Source: Salinigranum marinum (GTDB taxonomy: Archaea > Halobacteriota > Halobacteria > Halobacteriales > Haloferacaceae). From it: 64,000 nt of DNA. Positions 9,034 to 19,989 of this stretch are shown here, piece by piece. The number at the start of each line of letters is the position of its first letter. The stretch's first letter is position 1. The notes under the pieces were generated by a model. It saw nothing but the letters and a program-made list of their open reading frames with translations. It ran no database searches and was not told where the DNA came from. The stretch spans positions 2,229,398-2,293,397 of the forward strand of contig NZ_CP100461.1 of the NCBI RefSeq assembly GCF_024228675.1, in the 5' to 3' direction. The translations under genes were made by a program, and so were the position numbers.

Positions 9034-9091
9034 CGGGTCGTGGACACCAGAGCTATGTGTCGGCCCGGTCGAGTACCCAGTAGTACCACAG

Positions 9092-10045
9092 ATGAAACTC
9101 GCCCTCGACTGGACACCGAACACGAACCACACGGGCATCTACGTCGCACGAGCGAAGGGATACTACGACGAGGCCGGCGTCGACCTCGCGATCCACTCGC
9201 CGGCCGACGACGACTACGAGACGACGCCGGCCAAGCGCGTCGCCGACGGCGCGGCGACGGTCGCCATCGCCCCGTCGGAGAGCGCGATCAGCTACCACAC
9301 CCATCCCGACTACCCCTCGTTGACCGCGGTCGCCGCGGTGTGTCAGCGCGACACGAGCGCGGTCGTCACGCTCGAATCGAGCGGCATCGACCGACCGAAA
9401 AAGTTGGACAAGAAGACGTACGCGTCGTACGACGCTCGGTTCGAGGATCACATCGTCCGACAGCTCGTCCGCAACGACGGCGGGCAGGGGGAGATCGACG
9501 TCATCACGCCGCCGAAACTCGGGATCCCGAACACGCTCCTCGACGGGACGGCGGACGCGACGTGGGTGTTCATGCCGTGGGAGGGTGTCCAGGCCGAGCG
9601 CGACGGGATCGGGCTGAACGCCTTCTCGCTCGACGAGTACGGCGTCCCGTACGGCTACACGCCGGTCCTCCTCGCTGATCCGGCGACCATCGAGACCGAC
9701 TCGGACTCCCTCTCGGCGTTCCTCGGCGCGACGGCGCGGGGCTACGAGTTCGCCGCCGAACACCCCGAAGAAGCCGCGAGACTGCTCGCGGAGACGGCCG
9801 AGGGGCCGGATCTCGACGACGAGGCGTTCCTCGTCGAGAGCCAGCGCCGGATCGGCGAGGCGTACTGCTCCGAGGGCGAGTGGGGGTGGATGCGTCACGA
9901 GCGGTGGGCGGAGTTCGTCTCCTGGCTGGCCGACGAGAACGTCCTCCGGACGCTCGACGGGGATCACATCCCCGCCGAGGAGGTCGACGTCGCGGCGCTG
10001 TACACGAACGCCCTCCTCGACCGCGGCGTCGACCGTAACGGTTGA
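9092..10045 (+). CDS. NMT1/THI5-like protein without signal peptide
   Basis: A 317-residue protein of the NMT1/THI5 (ThiY/SsuA-like) fold. It begins KLALDWTPNTNHTGIYVARA, the signature by which the family binds pyrimidine-type ligands. GAATVAIAPSESAISY and DGTADATWVFMPWEGVQAE follow, as in the periplasmic type II binding fold. There is no Tat or Sec signal and no lipobox, so it should be cytoplasmic. No permease or ATPase is adjacent. It lacks the CCCFC iron motif of yeast Thi5, so pyrimidine synthesis by that route is not supported. A Rieske protein gene follows after 24 bases. Confidence 0.8.
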   Translation: MKLALDWTPNTNHTGIYVARAKGYYDEAGVDLAIHSPADDDYETTPAKRVADGAATVAIAPSESAISYHTHPDYPSLTAVAAVCQRDTSAVVTLESSGIDRPKKLDKKTYASYDARFEDHIVRQLVRNDGGQGEIDVITPPKLGIPNTLLDGTADATWVFMPWEGVQAERDGIGLNAFSLDEYGVPYGYTPVLLADPATIETDSDSLSAFLGATARGYEFAAEHPEEAARLLAETAEGPDLDDEAFLVESQRRIGEAYCSEGEWGWMRHERWAEFVSWLADENVLRTLDGDHIPAEEVDVAALYTNALLDRGVDRNG

Positions 10046-10069
10046 CTACACCCCATCCCAACCGCCGGT

Positions 10070-10486
10070 ATGGACGACGACCGGCACGTCGTGTCGCTCG
10101 ACGAGGTGCCAGCCGACGGGACGCTGCTGTTCACTGTCCGGGGCGACGAGGGCCTCGAAGAGGTCGTCCTCGTTCGGGCGAACGACGAGGTAGTCGCGTA
10201 CAAGAACTACTGTCAACACTGGACCGACGTGCGGCTCGACAAGGGGTCGGGCGCGCTCGTCCGCAACGGCGAGCTCGTCTGTCAGAAACACGCCGCGACG
10301 TTCGAGACCGGGTCGGGCTACTGCAACTTCGGCCCCTGCGAAGGCTCGTACCTCGACGCCGTGGAGATCGACGTCGTCGACGGCGAAGTGTTCGTGGTGG
10401 AGGACGACTACGCGTTCGAGCGCCTCGGTTCGTCGGGCGAACAGACGGGGTCGTCCGGGAGTCGCATCGACTTCACCGGGACATAG
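10070..10486 (+). CDS. Rieske [2Fe-2S] protein
   Basis: A 138-residue soluble Rieske protein. The cluster ligands are visible as C48-x-H50 (NYCQHW) and C71-x2-H74 (LVCQKHAATF). There is no membrane anchor or signal, so it resembles the small ferredoxin components of oxygenases or nitrite reductase NirD-like proteins more than the cytochrome bc1 subunit. The C-terminal ~30 residues are low complexity (Gly, Ser). It may form a pair with the upstream NMT1-like gene, as spacing is only 24 bases. Confidence 0.88.
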   Translation: MDDDRHVVSLDEVPADGTLLFTVRGDEGLEEVVLVRANDEVVAYKNYCQHWTDVRLDKGSGALVRNGELVCQKHAATFETGSGYCNFGPCEGSYLDAVEIDVVDGEVFVVEDDYAFERLGSSGEQTGSSGSRIDFTGT

Positions 10487-10513
10487 GGTACTCTCCTCGA
10501 ATCTCTATAAATT

Positions 10514-10536
10514 GCCTCGGGGTCAAGCCCCGAGGC
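10514..10536. repeat. Right-end hairpin of decayed IS200/IS605-type element
   Basis: GCCTCGGGG and CCCCGAGGC form a perfect 9-bp stem with a 5-base loop (TCAAG). It lies 20 bases past the stop of the tnpB remnant, where IS200/IS605 elements have their right-end hairpin. A second small inverted repeat, CCCGCT-GAG-AGCGGG, overlaps the tnpB stop. Confidence 0.6.
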
Positions 10537-10555
10537 TTTCGCGTGGACTCCCGTT

Positions 10556-10873
10556 CTACCCGCTGAGAGCGGGAGGCGAATATTCGCCGTTCACGTTCAG
10601 CGTCCCGCGATTCAAGCGCACATCTACGGGTGCGCCTCCGTCGTTTGCGTTTTGCCGACGACGGAGATACTGCAAACCGATGTTCTTCGAGGCGTTGTAG
10701 TCAGCGTGGTTTTCGTACCCACACTTCTGACAACACAACGCTCTTGCCGACCGATTGTCGCGGTGGGTAAACCCACACGTCGAACACCGCTTCGAGGTGT
10801 TCCGAGGGTCAACCTGTACAACCTCCACACCACTGTGAACCGAGTCGGTGATCGAACAAATATAGTTGGACTT
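10556..10873 (-). pseudogene. tnpB: TnpB C-terminal fragment (IS1341 type)
   Basis: About 105 residues match the end of an IS200/IS605 Tnp[21 protein letters not shown] opens the zinc finger, [20 protein letters not shown] closes it and includes the third RuvC motif, and a short variable tail follows. The first ~300 residues, with RuvC I and II, are missing; similarity fades near base 10873 and unrelated sequence continues. It is therefore inactive as a nuclease, although the tail and the following hairpin could still yield a guide-like RNA. Confidence 0.85.
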
Positions 10874-10892
10874 TACCGGGGTCCGTCGTGCG

Positions 10893-11051
10893 TCACCGAG
10901 CATGTTCGGCGACAGTGTCCACGGAGTCCACGGCGTCGAGGACGGTGACGAGCACGGTCGTGACGACCCCCAGAGAGCCGAGGCTGTCGGTCGGGTCCGA
11001 GGAACGACCGACCGTGAGACGGTTCCGGACGTCGCTCGCGTGTCGGCCCAT
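10893..11051 (-). CDS. Possible small hypothetical protein
   Basis: A 52-codon ORF starting [15 protein letters not shown] has nearly all G or C at third positions, consistent with haloarchaeal coding. A hydrophobic stretch ([20 protein letters not shown]) runs near the C-terminus. No family is recognised. It abuts the tnpB fragment, so it may be complete or a gene end altered by the insertion. Confidence 0.3.
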   Translation of the reverse strand: MGRHASDVRNRLTVGRSSDPTDSLGSLGVVTTVLVTVLDAVDSVDTVAEHAR

Positions 11052-11223
11052 CCTCCGAACGACGCAACCGGATCGACCGAACGCGGCCAATTATTCAACT
11101 ACTACTGTCTAAATCGCACCACTGTGCGGCCAACAGAGAGGCACGGGCAGTGGATGTAGAGCGTCCCGTCGGCACTCGGCGTCCCCACCAGTGCCGTCAC
11201 CGCCGTGGTTGCACACCGGGCGG

Positions 11224-11631
11224 TCACTCGACGCCGACGACTGCGACCGGGACCGGGGAGTCGAGGACGACGGACTGGGTGACGCTCCCGAACATCGCCT
11301 TCCCGACGGGGCTGCGCCGTCGGCCGCCGACGACGACGAGGTCGGCGTCGACCTCCGCCGCGAGGTCGACGATGCCGTCGGCGACGGGGTGGTACGCCTC
11401 CCGCGTCTCGACGGTGAGTCCTGCGTCCGCCAGTCGCGCCCTGACGGTTCGAACGGCGTCGCTCTCTTCGGGTGGGAGCGGGTCGCCGTGTGGGTCACGG
11501 TCGTCCGTGTCGTCGTACGCGTGTGCAATCGTCACGTCCGTGGCGGACGCGCCGGGCAGCGAGGTGACGAACCGTGCCTGTTCGATCGCCTGTTCGACCT
11601 CGTCACTGACCGCGACGAGTACTCTGTACAC
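11224..11631 (-). CDS. Universal stress protein A family protein
   Basis: A 135-residue UspA-fold protein. It begins YRVLVAVSDEVEQAIEQA and ends with DADLVVVGGRRRSPVGKAMF and SVTQSVVLDSPVPVAVVG, the ATP-binding G-x2-G-x9-G(S/T) type region; GGRRRSPVGK deviates from the usual GSHGRSG. The GTG at 11631 was chosen because an ATTTATG TATA-like box lies about 25 bases upstream, giving a leaderless start; an in-frame ATG ten codons upstream would overlap that box. It is a single gene, divergent from an MFS carrier. Confidence 0.85.
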   Translation of the reverse strand: MYRVLVAVSDEVEQAIEQARFVTSLPGASATDVTIAHAYDDTDDRDPHGDPLPPEESDAVRTVRARLADAGLTVETREAYHPVADGIVDLAAEVDADLVVVGGRRRSPVGKAMFGSVTQSVVLDSPVPVAVVGVE

Positions 11632-11722
11632 GGTCGGTCTTCGACAGCAGCCCACATAAATCATCGCGCCGAACCCGACAGAAGGCGAACGATTTTAGCG
11701 TCCACCGTGTGACCGACCGGTC

Positions 11723-12895
11723 ATGAAGGCACGAACGCGATGGACGGTCGCCCTCTTCCTCTTCGCTGCCTGTCACGGCGTCGTCTGGCAGACCCGGGGG
11801 CCGCTCCTCGCGAGCTTCGAGGCGTCGTTCGGTGTCTCTCAGGGACTCCTCGGCCTCGTCGCACCCGCGGCCAGCATCGGACTGCTCCTCGCGGTCCTCG
11901 TCGTGGGGATGAACGCCGGTCGAGTCAGCATCCGACACGGACTGCTCGCTGGGGCCGGCATCGCTATCACGTCGCTCGCACTGCTGAGCACCGTGAGTTC
12001 GTACTGGGCGCTCGTCGGACTGTTCTCGCTTCAGGGACTCGGCTTCGGGACGGTGCGGGCGCTCGACCGACCGCTCCTCAGCCACCTCTACTCCGACGCC
12101 CGCGGACGCATGTTCAACCTCTACGCGCTCACCTGGGCCATCGGGGGAACGATCGGTCCCGTGTTCGTCAACGCGGTCCTCTCGACCCTGGAGTGGCGGA
12201 CGACGTTCCTGCTCCTGCTCCTCCCGCTCGTCCCCGTCGTCGCGTTCCTCGCGCTGGCCGACCCACCACGCGAGATGCAGCGCGAGCACAGCGTCTCGCT
12301 CGCGGACGTCCGACGGCTGCTTCGCCGGCCGGCAGTGCTCGGGATGGCCGCCGCACTCGTCCTCAGTGGCTCCATCGAGGGGACGGTGTTCGCGTGGTTC
12401 GCCTACTACGCCGGCGGGTTCGTCCCCCGACCGCGGGCGAACCTCCTGCTCTCCGGCTTCATCGTCATGTACATTCCCGGTCGGCTGCTCTACAGCTACC
12501 TCTGTGACCGCTTCTCCTCGCTCGACCTCGTCATCGGCCTCGCCGTCGTGGGGGTACCTCTGGTCACCGTGACGTTCACCACCCAGTCCAGTGACGTCCT
12601 CATGCTCGGGTCGCTCGCGCTCGGCTTCGTCGTCGCCGGCTTCTTCCCGACCCTCTCGGCGTTCGGCATCGACAACGCGGCCGCGTACAGCGGTCCGGTC
12701 AACGCCATCGCGACCGGCGCGAACTACGTTGGCATCTCCGCGGCACCGCTCGTCGTCGGCGTCGTCGCCGAACGGGTGGACATCGGGAGCGGGATGCGCC
12801 TCCTGGTCCCGGCGATGGTCGGCATCGCGCTCATCACCCTGCTGACGCGACGCCGACTCGGACGCCGCACACGGGACGATCTCGTCGGAGCGTGA
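11723..12895 (+). CDS. MFS transporter
   Basis: A 390-residue major facilitator with about twelve hydrophobic segments in two halves. The first half has a loop-2/3 region GMNAGRVSIRHG and the helix-4 stretch LQGLGFGTVRALDRPLLSHL; a cytoplasmic loop at ~190-205 (PPREMQREHSVSLADVRR) separates the halves. FVNAVLSTLEWRTTFLLLLL is typical of helix 6. The substrate cannot be told. A TTTTAG box lies 30 bases before the ATG. It is followed 46 bases later by a hexapeptide-repeat gene with its own TATA box. Confidence 0.88.
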   Translation: MKARTRWTVALFLFAACHGVVWQTRGPLLASFEASFGVSQGLLGLVAPAASIGLLLAVLVVGMNAGRVSIRHGLLAGAGIAITSLALLSTVSSYWALVGLFSLQGLGFGTVRALDRPLLSHLYSDARGRMFNLYALTWAIGGTIGPVFVNAVLSTLEWRTTFLLLLLPLVPVVAFLALADPPREMQREHSVSLADVRRLLRRPAVLGMAAALVLSGSIEGTVFAWFAYYAGGFVPRPRANLLLSGFIVMYIPGRLLYSYLCDRFSSLDLVIGLAVVGVPLVTVTFTTQSSDVLMLGSLALGFVVAGFFPTLSAFGIDNAAAYSGPVNAIATGANYVGISAAPLVVGVVAERVDIGSGMRLLVPAMVGIALITLLTRRRLGRRTRDDLVGA

Positions 12896-12940
12896 CCCGA
12901 ACGACGCAGTTTTTATCGCGTTCGAGCGGGTTGAGAGGGT

Positions 12941-13462
12941 ATGTCCGGTACCGAAGGCTCGTTGCGCGAATCGCTGTTCGGACACACACCCGTCGTCGCC
13001 GACTCGGCGTTCGTCTCGAAGCTGGCGTACCTCGTCGGTGACGTCGCCGTCGGCGACAGAGCGAGCGTCTGGCCGTTCACCTGCCTGCGCGGCGACGGCG
13101 GTGCCGTGAGTGTCGGGGACGAGACAAACGTCCAGGAGTTCTCGATGCTCCACGGGGCAGACGTCGGAAGCGAGGTCACCGTTGGACACAGCGTCGTCGT
13201 CGACTACGCCACCGTCGAGGATCACTCGCTCGTCGGCATGAACAGCTGTGTGCTCCGGGACGCGACGGTCGAATCGAACAGTATCGTGGCTGCAGGAGCC
13301 GTCGTCCTCCAGGGGCAGACAGTGCCGGAGGGGCATCTCGCCTACGGCGCGCCGGCGCAGACGAAGCCGCTCACCGACGAGCAGCGCGACGAGATCGCCC
13401 GCGTCCACGAGCACTACGTCGACCTCGGCCGAGAGTACAAGCAGACGGGTCGGTTCGAGTGA
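12941..13462 (+). CDS. Gamma-carbonic-anhydrase-like hexapeptide protein
   Basis: A 173-residue left-handed beta-helix protein of the CaiE/gamma-carbonic anhydrase family. Hexapeptide repeats run from about 25 to 145, with a C-terminal helix after. The conserved CLRGD (49-52) structural motif is present. Of the three zinc His of the family, H71 (MLHGAD) and H83 (TVGHS) are present, but the third position, normally in VGHxxxLHG, is Asp (VGHSVVVDY, D88). Catalytic activity is therefore doubtful. TTTTATC lies 30 bases before the ATG, suggesting a leaderless transcript. Confidence 0.85.
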   Translation: MSGTEGSLRESLFGHTPVVADSAFVSKLAYLVGDVAVGDRASVWPFTCLRGDGGAVSVGDETNVQEFSMLHGADVGSEVTVGHSVVVDYATVEDHSLVGMNSCVLRDATVESNSIVAAGAVVLQGQTVPEGHLAYGAPAQTKPLTDEQRDEIARVHEHYVDLGREYKQTGRFE

Positions 13463-13519
13463 CGGCGACGGGCTTTCGATAACTTGTAGTGCGTGGCGCG
13501 TCATTTCGTCGCACACGCC

Positions 13520-15553
<2,034 letters not shown>

Positions 15554-15651
15554 CCGCTCCGTGAGCCCGGTTCGTTTTCTCGCACGACGCACGACGAGCG
15601 CCAGGAGGAGAGCCGTGGAGACAAAGAACAGCGAAGTCGAAGCGTGTGGGG

Positions 15652-16095
15652 TCAGTCCGAGCGTTCGGCGTACGGCGTGATTCCGGCGGCCTCCATCCGC
15701 TCGTGGAACCGTTTTCGTCTCGCTCTTCGCTCCGCGTCCGACATGCGGTCGTTGGTCCAGATCTTCGCGCTCGTGTCCTGGTGGACCTCGCAGGTGTCGA
15801 CCTCTGGCAGCGACTCGACGCGCTCGCACACCTCGTCGTCGATGTCGAGGAAGTACGTACAGCGCTGTGAGGTCAGGAGGAGCGTGATCTCGACCGCGGA
15901 GCCGTCGACCTCGATGGACTCCACGAGACCGAGGTCGACGATGTTGATCGGATGCTCGCTCATGCAACTACAGGGGTCGAGCACCTCACTCAACTTCGCT
16001 TTGATCCGGCTCTTGCGCTCGTCGTCGAACTCCGTCTCCGGGGTGACGTGCGTGGGCGGGTCCGAACTCGCGTACGGGTCGGTGTACGTCGACAT
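15652..16095 (-). CDS. MIP18/PaaD-like (DUF59) protein
   Basis: A 147-residue protein with a DUF59-type domain. After a flexible N-terminus, KLSEVLDPCSCMSEHPINIV corresponds to the conserved L-x-x-V-x-DP segment, and VDLGLVESIEVDGSAVEITL continues the fold. Related proteins help assemble or insert Fe-S clusters (SufT, MIP18) or belong to the PaaABCDE oxygenase. The CSCM replaces the usual DPE/D, adding two Cys. Its ATG is five bases past the amidohydrolase stop, so the two form an operon. Confidence 0.78.
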   Translation of the reverse strand: MSTYTDPYASSDPPTHVTPETEFDDERKSRIKAKLSEVLDPCSCMSEHPINIVDLGLVESIEVDGSAVEITLLLTSQRCTYFLDIDDEVCERVESLPEVDTCEVHQDTSAKIWTNDRMSDAERRARRKRFHERMEAAGITPYAERSD

Positions 16096-16100
16096 GGTTC

Positions 16101-17195
16101 TCAGTCGTCGGCGGAGGCCGCCACGTCGACGTCGTAGGTCGACCACGGTTCGGCCGGGAAGTCGTTCGTCTCCTCGCGTTCTTGCCGAAGCTGGTCCCAC
16201 TTGTCGCCCTCGATGTCCTTTTTGATCTGCTCTGGGTCTTTGTCCAGAAGCCGCAGGGCGTTTTTACCGAGGATATTCTCCTTGTCCTCCTGGCTCACCG
16301 TGGGGTAGTCGTACTCCTCGACGAGATCCTCGGGCATCTCGAAGTTCCAGATCCCCTCGATGGGCGGCTGGGGGTGCAGCGCCGTCGCGCCGCCGGCGTA
16401 GACGATGCGGTCGGGGCCGGCCCAGTAGAGCATCTCGCCCAGTGCCTTGGCGAACTTCCGCGGGCGAGTGTTGACGAGACACGCCGTGTTCTCGAGGTTG
16501 GCGTAGACGTTCTTGTGGCTCGCCATCGCGAAGACGGTCTCCTCGATGAACGAAAAGCCCGCGTGGATGATCTCGAAGTTCAGGTCGGGGAAGGAGTTCG
16601 CGGCGTCCTCGACGTCGCCGGGTTTGAAGTACCGGACGGGAGCGGTCGCGAACGGGATGAACTTGTGGATCGCCAGCGTGTCGACCTCCGAGTCGGCGAT
16701 TCGCTCCAGAAGGGGCCAGACGGCGTCCTCGGTCAACTGGAGCGAGAGATCGTTGCCGTTCTGGTACCGCGCGGGGTAGAACTTGATCCCCTCGACGCCG
16801 TCCTTGGCCGCGAACTCCTCGATCTGATCCCCCGCGTCGTCCTCCAGCGGGTTGATATCGACGTACATCGACACGCGCTCGGGGTTCTGTTCCATGAACT
16901 CGAACCCCTTCTCGCGGGAGACGTAGCCGTCGTGGAAGTAGTCGTCCAGCGGCAGGGAGTGGTACACCGAGTAGTCGATCTGACTCTCCAAGAAGAGCAG
17001 TCGTGCGAGTTCCTCGGGCTGGTGGTCGCGGTAGAACACCTCCTTGGAGGGGACGTAGCCGTCGGGGAGGAGTTTCTCGCCGAGCTCGAACGTCTCGTCG
17101 TCCCACCGCTGTGCGTGGGGGTGTTTGTGATTCTCCGGGGTGTGGTTGAAGCAGTGTGACACGGAGTCAACCACGAGTGAGCCACTATCTAACAT
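16101..17195 (-). CDS. Amidohydrolase-2-like metal-dependent hydrolase
   Basis: A 364-residue TIM-barrel protein of the amidohydrolase-2 group. Visible elements are VVDSVSHCFNHTPENHKHPH near the start, GVEGIKFYPARYQ, DTLAIHKFIPF and FEIIHAGFSFIEE, each giving potential metal His residues. The usual late GSDxP motif reads YAGGATALHPQ, so the catalytic Asp seems absent. The ATG giving MLDSGSLVV was chosen because TTTAATA lies about 27-33 bases upstream (17222-17228); an ATG twelve codons upstream overlaps that box. The protein ends VDVAASADD, nearly the same tail as the nearby AOR. Confidence 0.8.
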   Translation of the reverse strand: MLDSGSLVVDSVSHCFNHTPENHKHPHAQRWDDETFELGEKLLPDGYVPSKEVFYRDHQPEELARLLFLESQIDYSVYHSLPLDDYFHDGYVSREKGFEFMEQNPERVSMYVDINPLEDDAGDQIEEFAAKDGVEGIKFYPARYQNGNDLSLQLTEDAVWPLLERIADSEVDTLAIHKFIPFATAPVRYFKPGDVEDAANSFPDLNFEIIHAGFSFIEETVFAMASHKNVYANLENTACLVNTRPRKFAKALGEMLYWAGPDRIVYAGGATALHPQPPIEGIWNFEMPEDLVEEYDYPTVSQEDKENILGKNALRLLDKDPEQIKKDIEGDKWDQLRQEREETNDFPAEPWSTYDVDVAASADD

Positions 17196-17481
17196 CTCAC
17201 TGTGTACGTCCAGAGAGCTATTATTAAACATTTGGGTCTTCGTGCGCCGCGCACGCGAGGGGGTCTGCGAGTCAGTGTATTGAGAGGCGCAGCACGTCAC
17301 GGTTGGGGGTGTCGAATCGACAGGAGCGGAGCCGAGTCAGCACGAAGACCGGACAGTCGCTCTGTTCGATCCGCCTCGTCCGTCGTTCCGGTGCCAACGA
17401 CGACCACTGACCCGTCCACGGGACTCCCCCCGCAGCGACCGAGAAACACTTAATTGGGACGGAAGACCACGGTAGTCTGTT

Positions 17482-18237
17482 ATGTCCGAGCGACTGCGGG
17501 GGAAAACAGCACTGGTCACTGGCGGATCGTCCGGTAACGGCCGAGCGATCGCGCGACGGTTCGCCGAGGAGGGTGCGAACGTCACCGTCGCCGACGTCCG
17601 TGAGGATCCGCGAATGGGCGGCGAGCCGACACACGAACTCGTCGAACGCGAGGGGGGAGCAGCGCAGTTCGTCGAGTGCGACGTGAGTTCGATCGCGGAC
17701 CTCCGGGCAGCGGTCGACACCACCGTCGAGGCGTACGGATCGCTCGACGTGATGGTCAACAACGCCGGCGTCGAGCGCCAACTGGCGCTCGAGGAGGTGA
17801 CCGAGGAGGACTACGAGTGGTTGATGGAGATCAACCTCAAGGGCGTCTACTTCGGGAGTCAGGCCGCCGTCGAGGTGATGTGCGAGCAAGCCGAGGGCGG
17901 GAGCATCGTCAACATGTCTTCGATCGCAGGGATACGCGGGCTGGCGAACTCCTCGCTGTACTGCACCTCGAAGGGTGGTGTGACGAACCTCACGCGGCAG
18001 TTGGCGGTCGAACACGGCCCGGCCGGGGTTCGCGTCAACGCGCTGAACCCGGGGTTCATCGAGACGGCGATGACCATGGAGGACGGCGAGACGGCGGGTG
18101 GGATCCTCGACCAGACCCCGTTGGGTCGCGCCGGCCAACCCGAGGAAGTCGCCGAGGCGGCGCTGTATCTCGCGAGCGACGAGTCGTCGTTCGTCACCGG
18201 GCACAACCTCGTCATCGACGGCGGGTTCACCGCGTAA
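17482..18237 (+). CDS. Short-chain dehydrogenase/reductase
   Basis: Classical SDR of 251 residues. The NAD(P) loop is [12 protein letters not shown] (with Asn where Ile is usual), the acidic ADVRED after strand 2 favours NAD, NNAG is at ~91-94, and the active site is S (NMSSIAG) with [13 protein letters not shown] and LVIDGGFTA close the fold. Substrate unknown. It is followed after 75 bases by the aldehyde oxidoreductase gene, suggesting alcohol-aldehyde-acid steps in one pathway. An AT-rich box (ACTTAATTG) lies about 30 bases upstream of the ATG. Confidence 0.9.
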   Translation: MSERLRGKTALVTGGSSGNGRAIARRFAEEGANVTVADVREDPRMGGEPTHELVEREGGAAQFVECDVSSIADLRAAVDTTVEAYGSLDVMVNNAGVERQLALEEVTEEDYEWLMEINLKGVYFGSQAAVEVMCEQAEGGSIVNMSSIAGIRGLANSSLYCTSKGGVTNLTRQLAVEHGPAGVRVNALNPGFIETAMTMEDGETAGGILDQTPLGRAGQPEEVAEAALYLASDESSFVTGHNLVIDGGFTA

Positions 18238-18312
18238 CCGACGGCGGATCGCGACTCCCCCGAAGGTGTCGTGAGCAACGTTTATCACTTCGTGGGAGCG
18301 ACCTGTGAGCGT

Positions 18313-19989
18313 ATGCTCCACGCAGAGGGACCCCTCTTGACGGTCGATGTCGGCGACCGTTCCACCGAGACGACCGAGATCGACGCCGTCCACGAGACGT
18401 TCATCGGTGGCCGCGGCGTCGCCACACGACTCGCCCACGACCGCATCCCCTTCGACGCCGATCCCTCCGGGGCGGAGAACCGGATCTACTTCACCACCGG
18501 CCCGATGCAGGCGTCGAACATGTCCTTTACTGGGCGGATGAACTGCACGAGTGTCTCCCCACTGACCGGGGGACTGCTCTCGTCGAACGCCGGCGGCTTC
18601 ATGTCCCGCAACTTCGCCGCGACGGGCTACGGCGCGGTCGAACTCGTCGGCGCGAGCGACGACCTCGTCGTGGTCCACGTCACCGACGACGGGGTGGAGT
18701 TCGAGCCGGTTCCCGACCTCGCGGGAGCGACCGTCCCCGAGACCGTCGAGTACGTCGAATCAGAACACGATCTCGAACACGACCACGTCGCCTGCATCGG
18801 GCCGGGTGGCGAGAACGAGGTCCGCTTCGCCTGTATCATGACATCCGAGTCCCGCGCGTTCGGTCGCGGGGGCCTCGGGGCGGTGCTGGGCGCAAAGAAC
18901 GTCAAGGCGATCACGTTCGATGGCGACTCCGCGCCCGAAATCGAGATCCCGCCGATTCAGATGGACGTCCACCGCGACGCGGCGACCGCCGACCACATCA
19001 TGAAGCGGCAGGGGACGACGTCGGTGACGGACCTCGCCAACGAGGTGAGCGCGCTGCCCACGAGATACTTCTCCGAACTCCAGTTCGAGGGGGTCGAAGG
19101 GATCAACGGCGATCGGGTCGAGGAGAAGAAGTTCGAGAAGGGGACCTGTTCGGCGTGTGCGTTCGCCTGTAAGCTCCCGACGAAGGACGACGAGCGGGGC
19201 GTCGAGACGGAAGGACCGGAGTTCGAGACGGTGATGTCGTTCGGGTCGAACGCCGGCGTCGACGACATCGTCGACGTGATGCAGTCGAACGAGCTGTGCG
19301 ACCGCTACGGATTAGACAGCATCTCTTGTGGCAACGTCGTCTCGGCGTATCTCGCGAGCGAGGAGGAGTTCGGGAACACCGAGCTGATCTTCGAAACAGT
19401 GGAAAAAATCGCCCACCGCGAGGGCATCGGTGATCTCCTCGCGGAGGGCATCGACGACTTCCATCAAGAGTTAGGTGTCGAGAACTGGACGGTCAAGGGG
19501 CTCGACTTCGCCGCCCACGACGGTCGGACCCTGAACGGTCAGGGGCTGTCGTACGCGACGGCCACCCGGGGCGCAGATCACATGTTCACCACGATGTACG
19601 CCTGGGAGTACCCGCTCGTCGACAAGGACGAGGCGTACGACCCAACGGGGCTGGACGGAAAGCCCGAGATGGTCATCGAGCAGGAGAACGCCCGCGCGCT
19701 GGAGGACTGCGGCATCATCTGTCGGTTCTCGCGGAGTTTCATGACGCCAGAACGCCTCGAAGGCCTGTTCGAAGCCGACTACGAGGCGCTCTTGGGGGTG
19801 GGTTCGAAGGTCGTCGACCTCGAACGACATTTCAACAACCAGCGCGGTGTCGACCGCGCGGACGACACGCTTCCCTACGAGTTGCCGGAGTTCGAGACGG
19901 CCCTCGACGAGTACTACGAACGACGTGGCTGGACCGACGAGGGGACCGTGCCCTCGAACAAGGTAGACGTCGCCGCGAGCGCCGACTGA
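18313..19989 (+). CDS. Tungsten aldehyde:ferredoxin oxidoreductase
   Basis: AOR-family enzyme of 558 residues, which oxidises aldehydes to acids with ferredoxin as acceptor, using a tungstopterin and a [4Fe-4S] cluster. The cluster Cys are C279-x2-C282-x3-C286 (CSACAFACK) with the distant C470 (CGIICRF), as in Pyrococcus AOR. Pterin-binding regions include FIGGRGVATRLAHD, SESRAFGRGGLGAVLG and GADHMFTT. The ATG was chosen over a GTG fourteen codons upstream because TTTATCA lies 32 bases before it. The C-terminus VDVAASAD is shared with the amidohydrolase. The acyl-CoA ligase nearby could activate its product. Confidence 0.92.
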   Translation: MLHAEGPLLTVDVGDRSTETTEIDAVHETFIGGRGVATRLAHDRIPFDADPSGAENRIYFTTGPMQASNMSFTGRMNCTSVSPLTGGLLSSNAGGFMSRNFAATGYGAVELVGASDDLVVVHVTDDGVEFEPVPDLAGATVPETVEYVESEHDLEHDHVACIGPGGENEVRFACIMTSESRAFGRGGLGAVLGAKNVKAITFDGDSAPEIEIPPIQMDVHRDAATADHIMKRQGTTSVTDLANEVSALPTRYFSELQFEGVEGINGDRVEEKKFEKGTCSACAFACKLPTKDDERGVETEGPEFETVMSFGSNAGVDDIVDVMQSNELCDRYGLDSISCGNVVSAYLASEEEFGNTELIFETVEKIAHREGIGDLLAEGIDDFHQELGVENWTVKGLDFAAHDGRTLNGQGLSYATATRGADHMFTTMYAWEYPLVDKDEAYDPTGLDGKPEMVIEQENARALEDCGIICRFSRSFMTPERLEGLFEADYEALLGVGSKVVDLERHFNNQRGVDRADDTLPYELPEFETALDEYYERRGWTDEGTVPSNKVDVAASAD

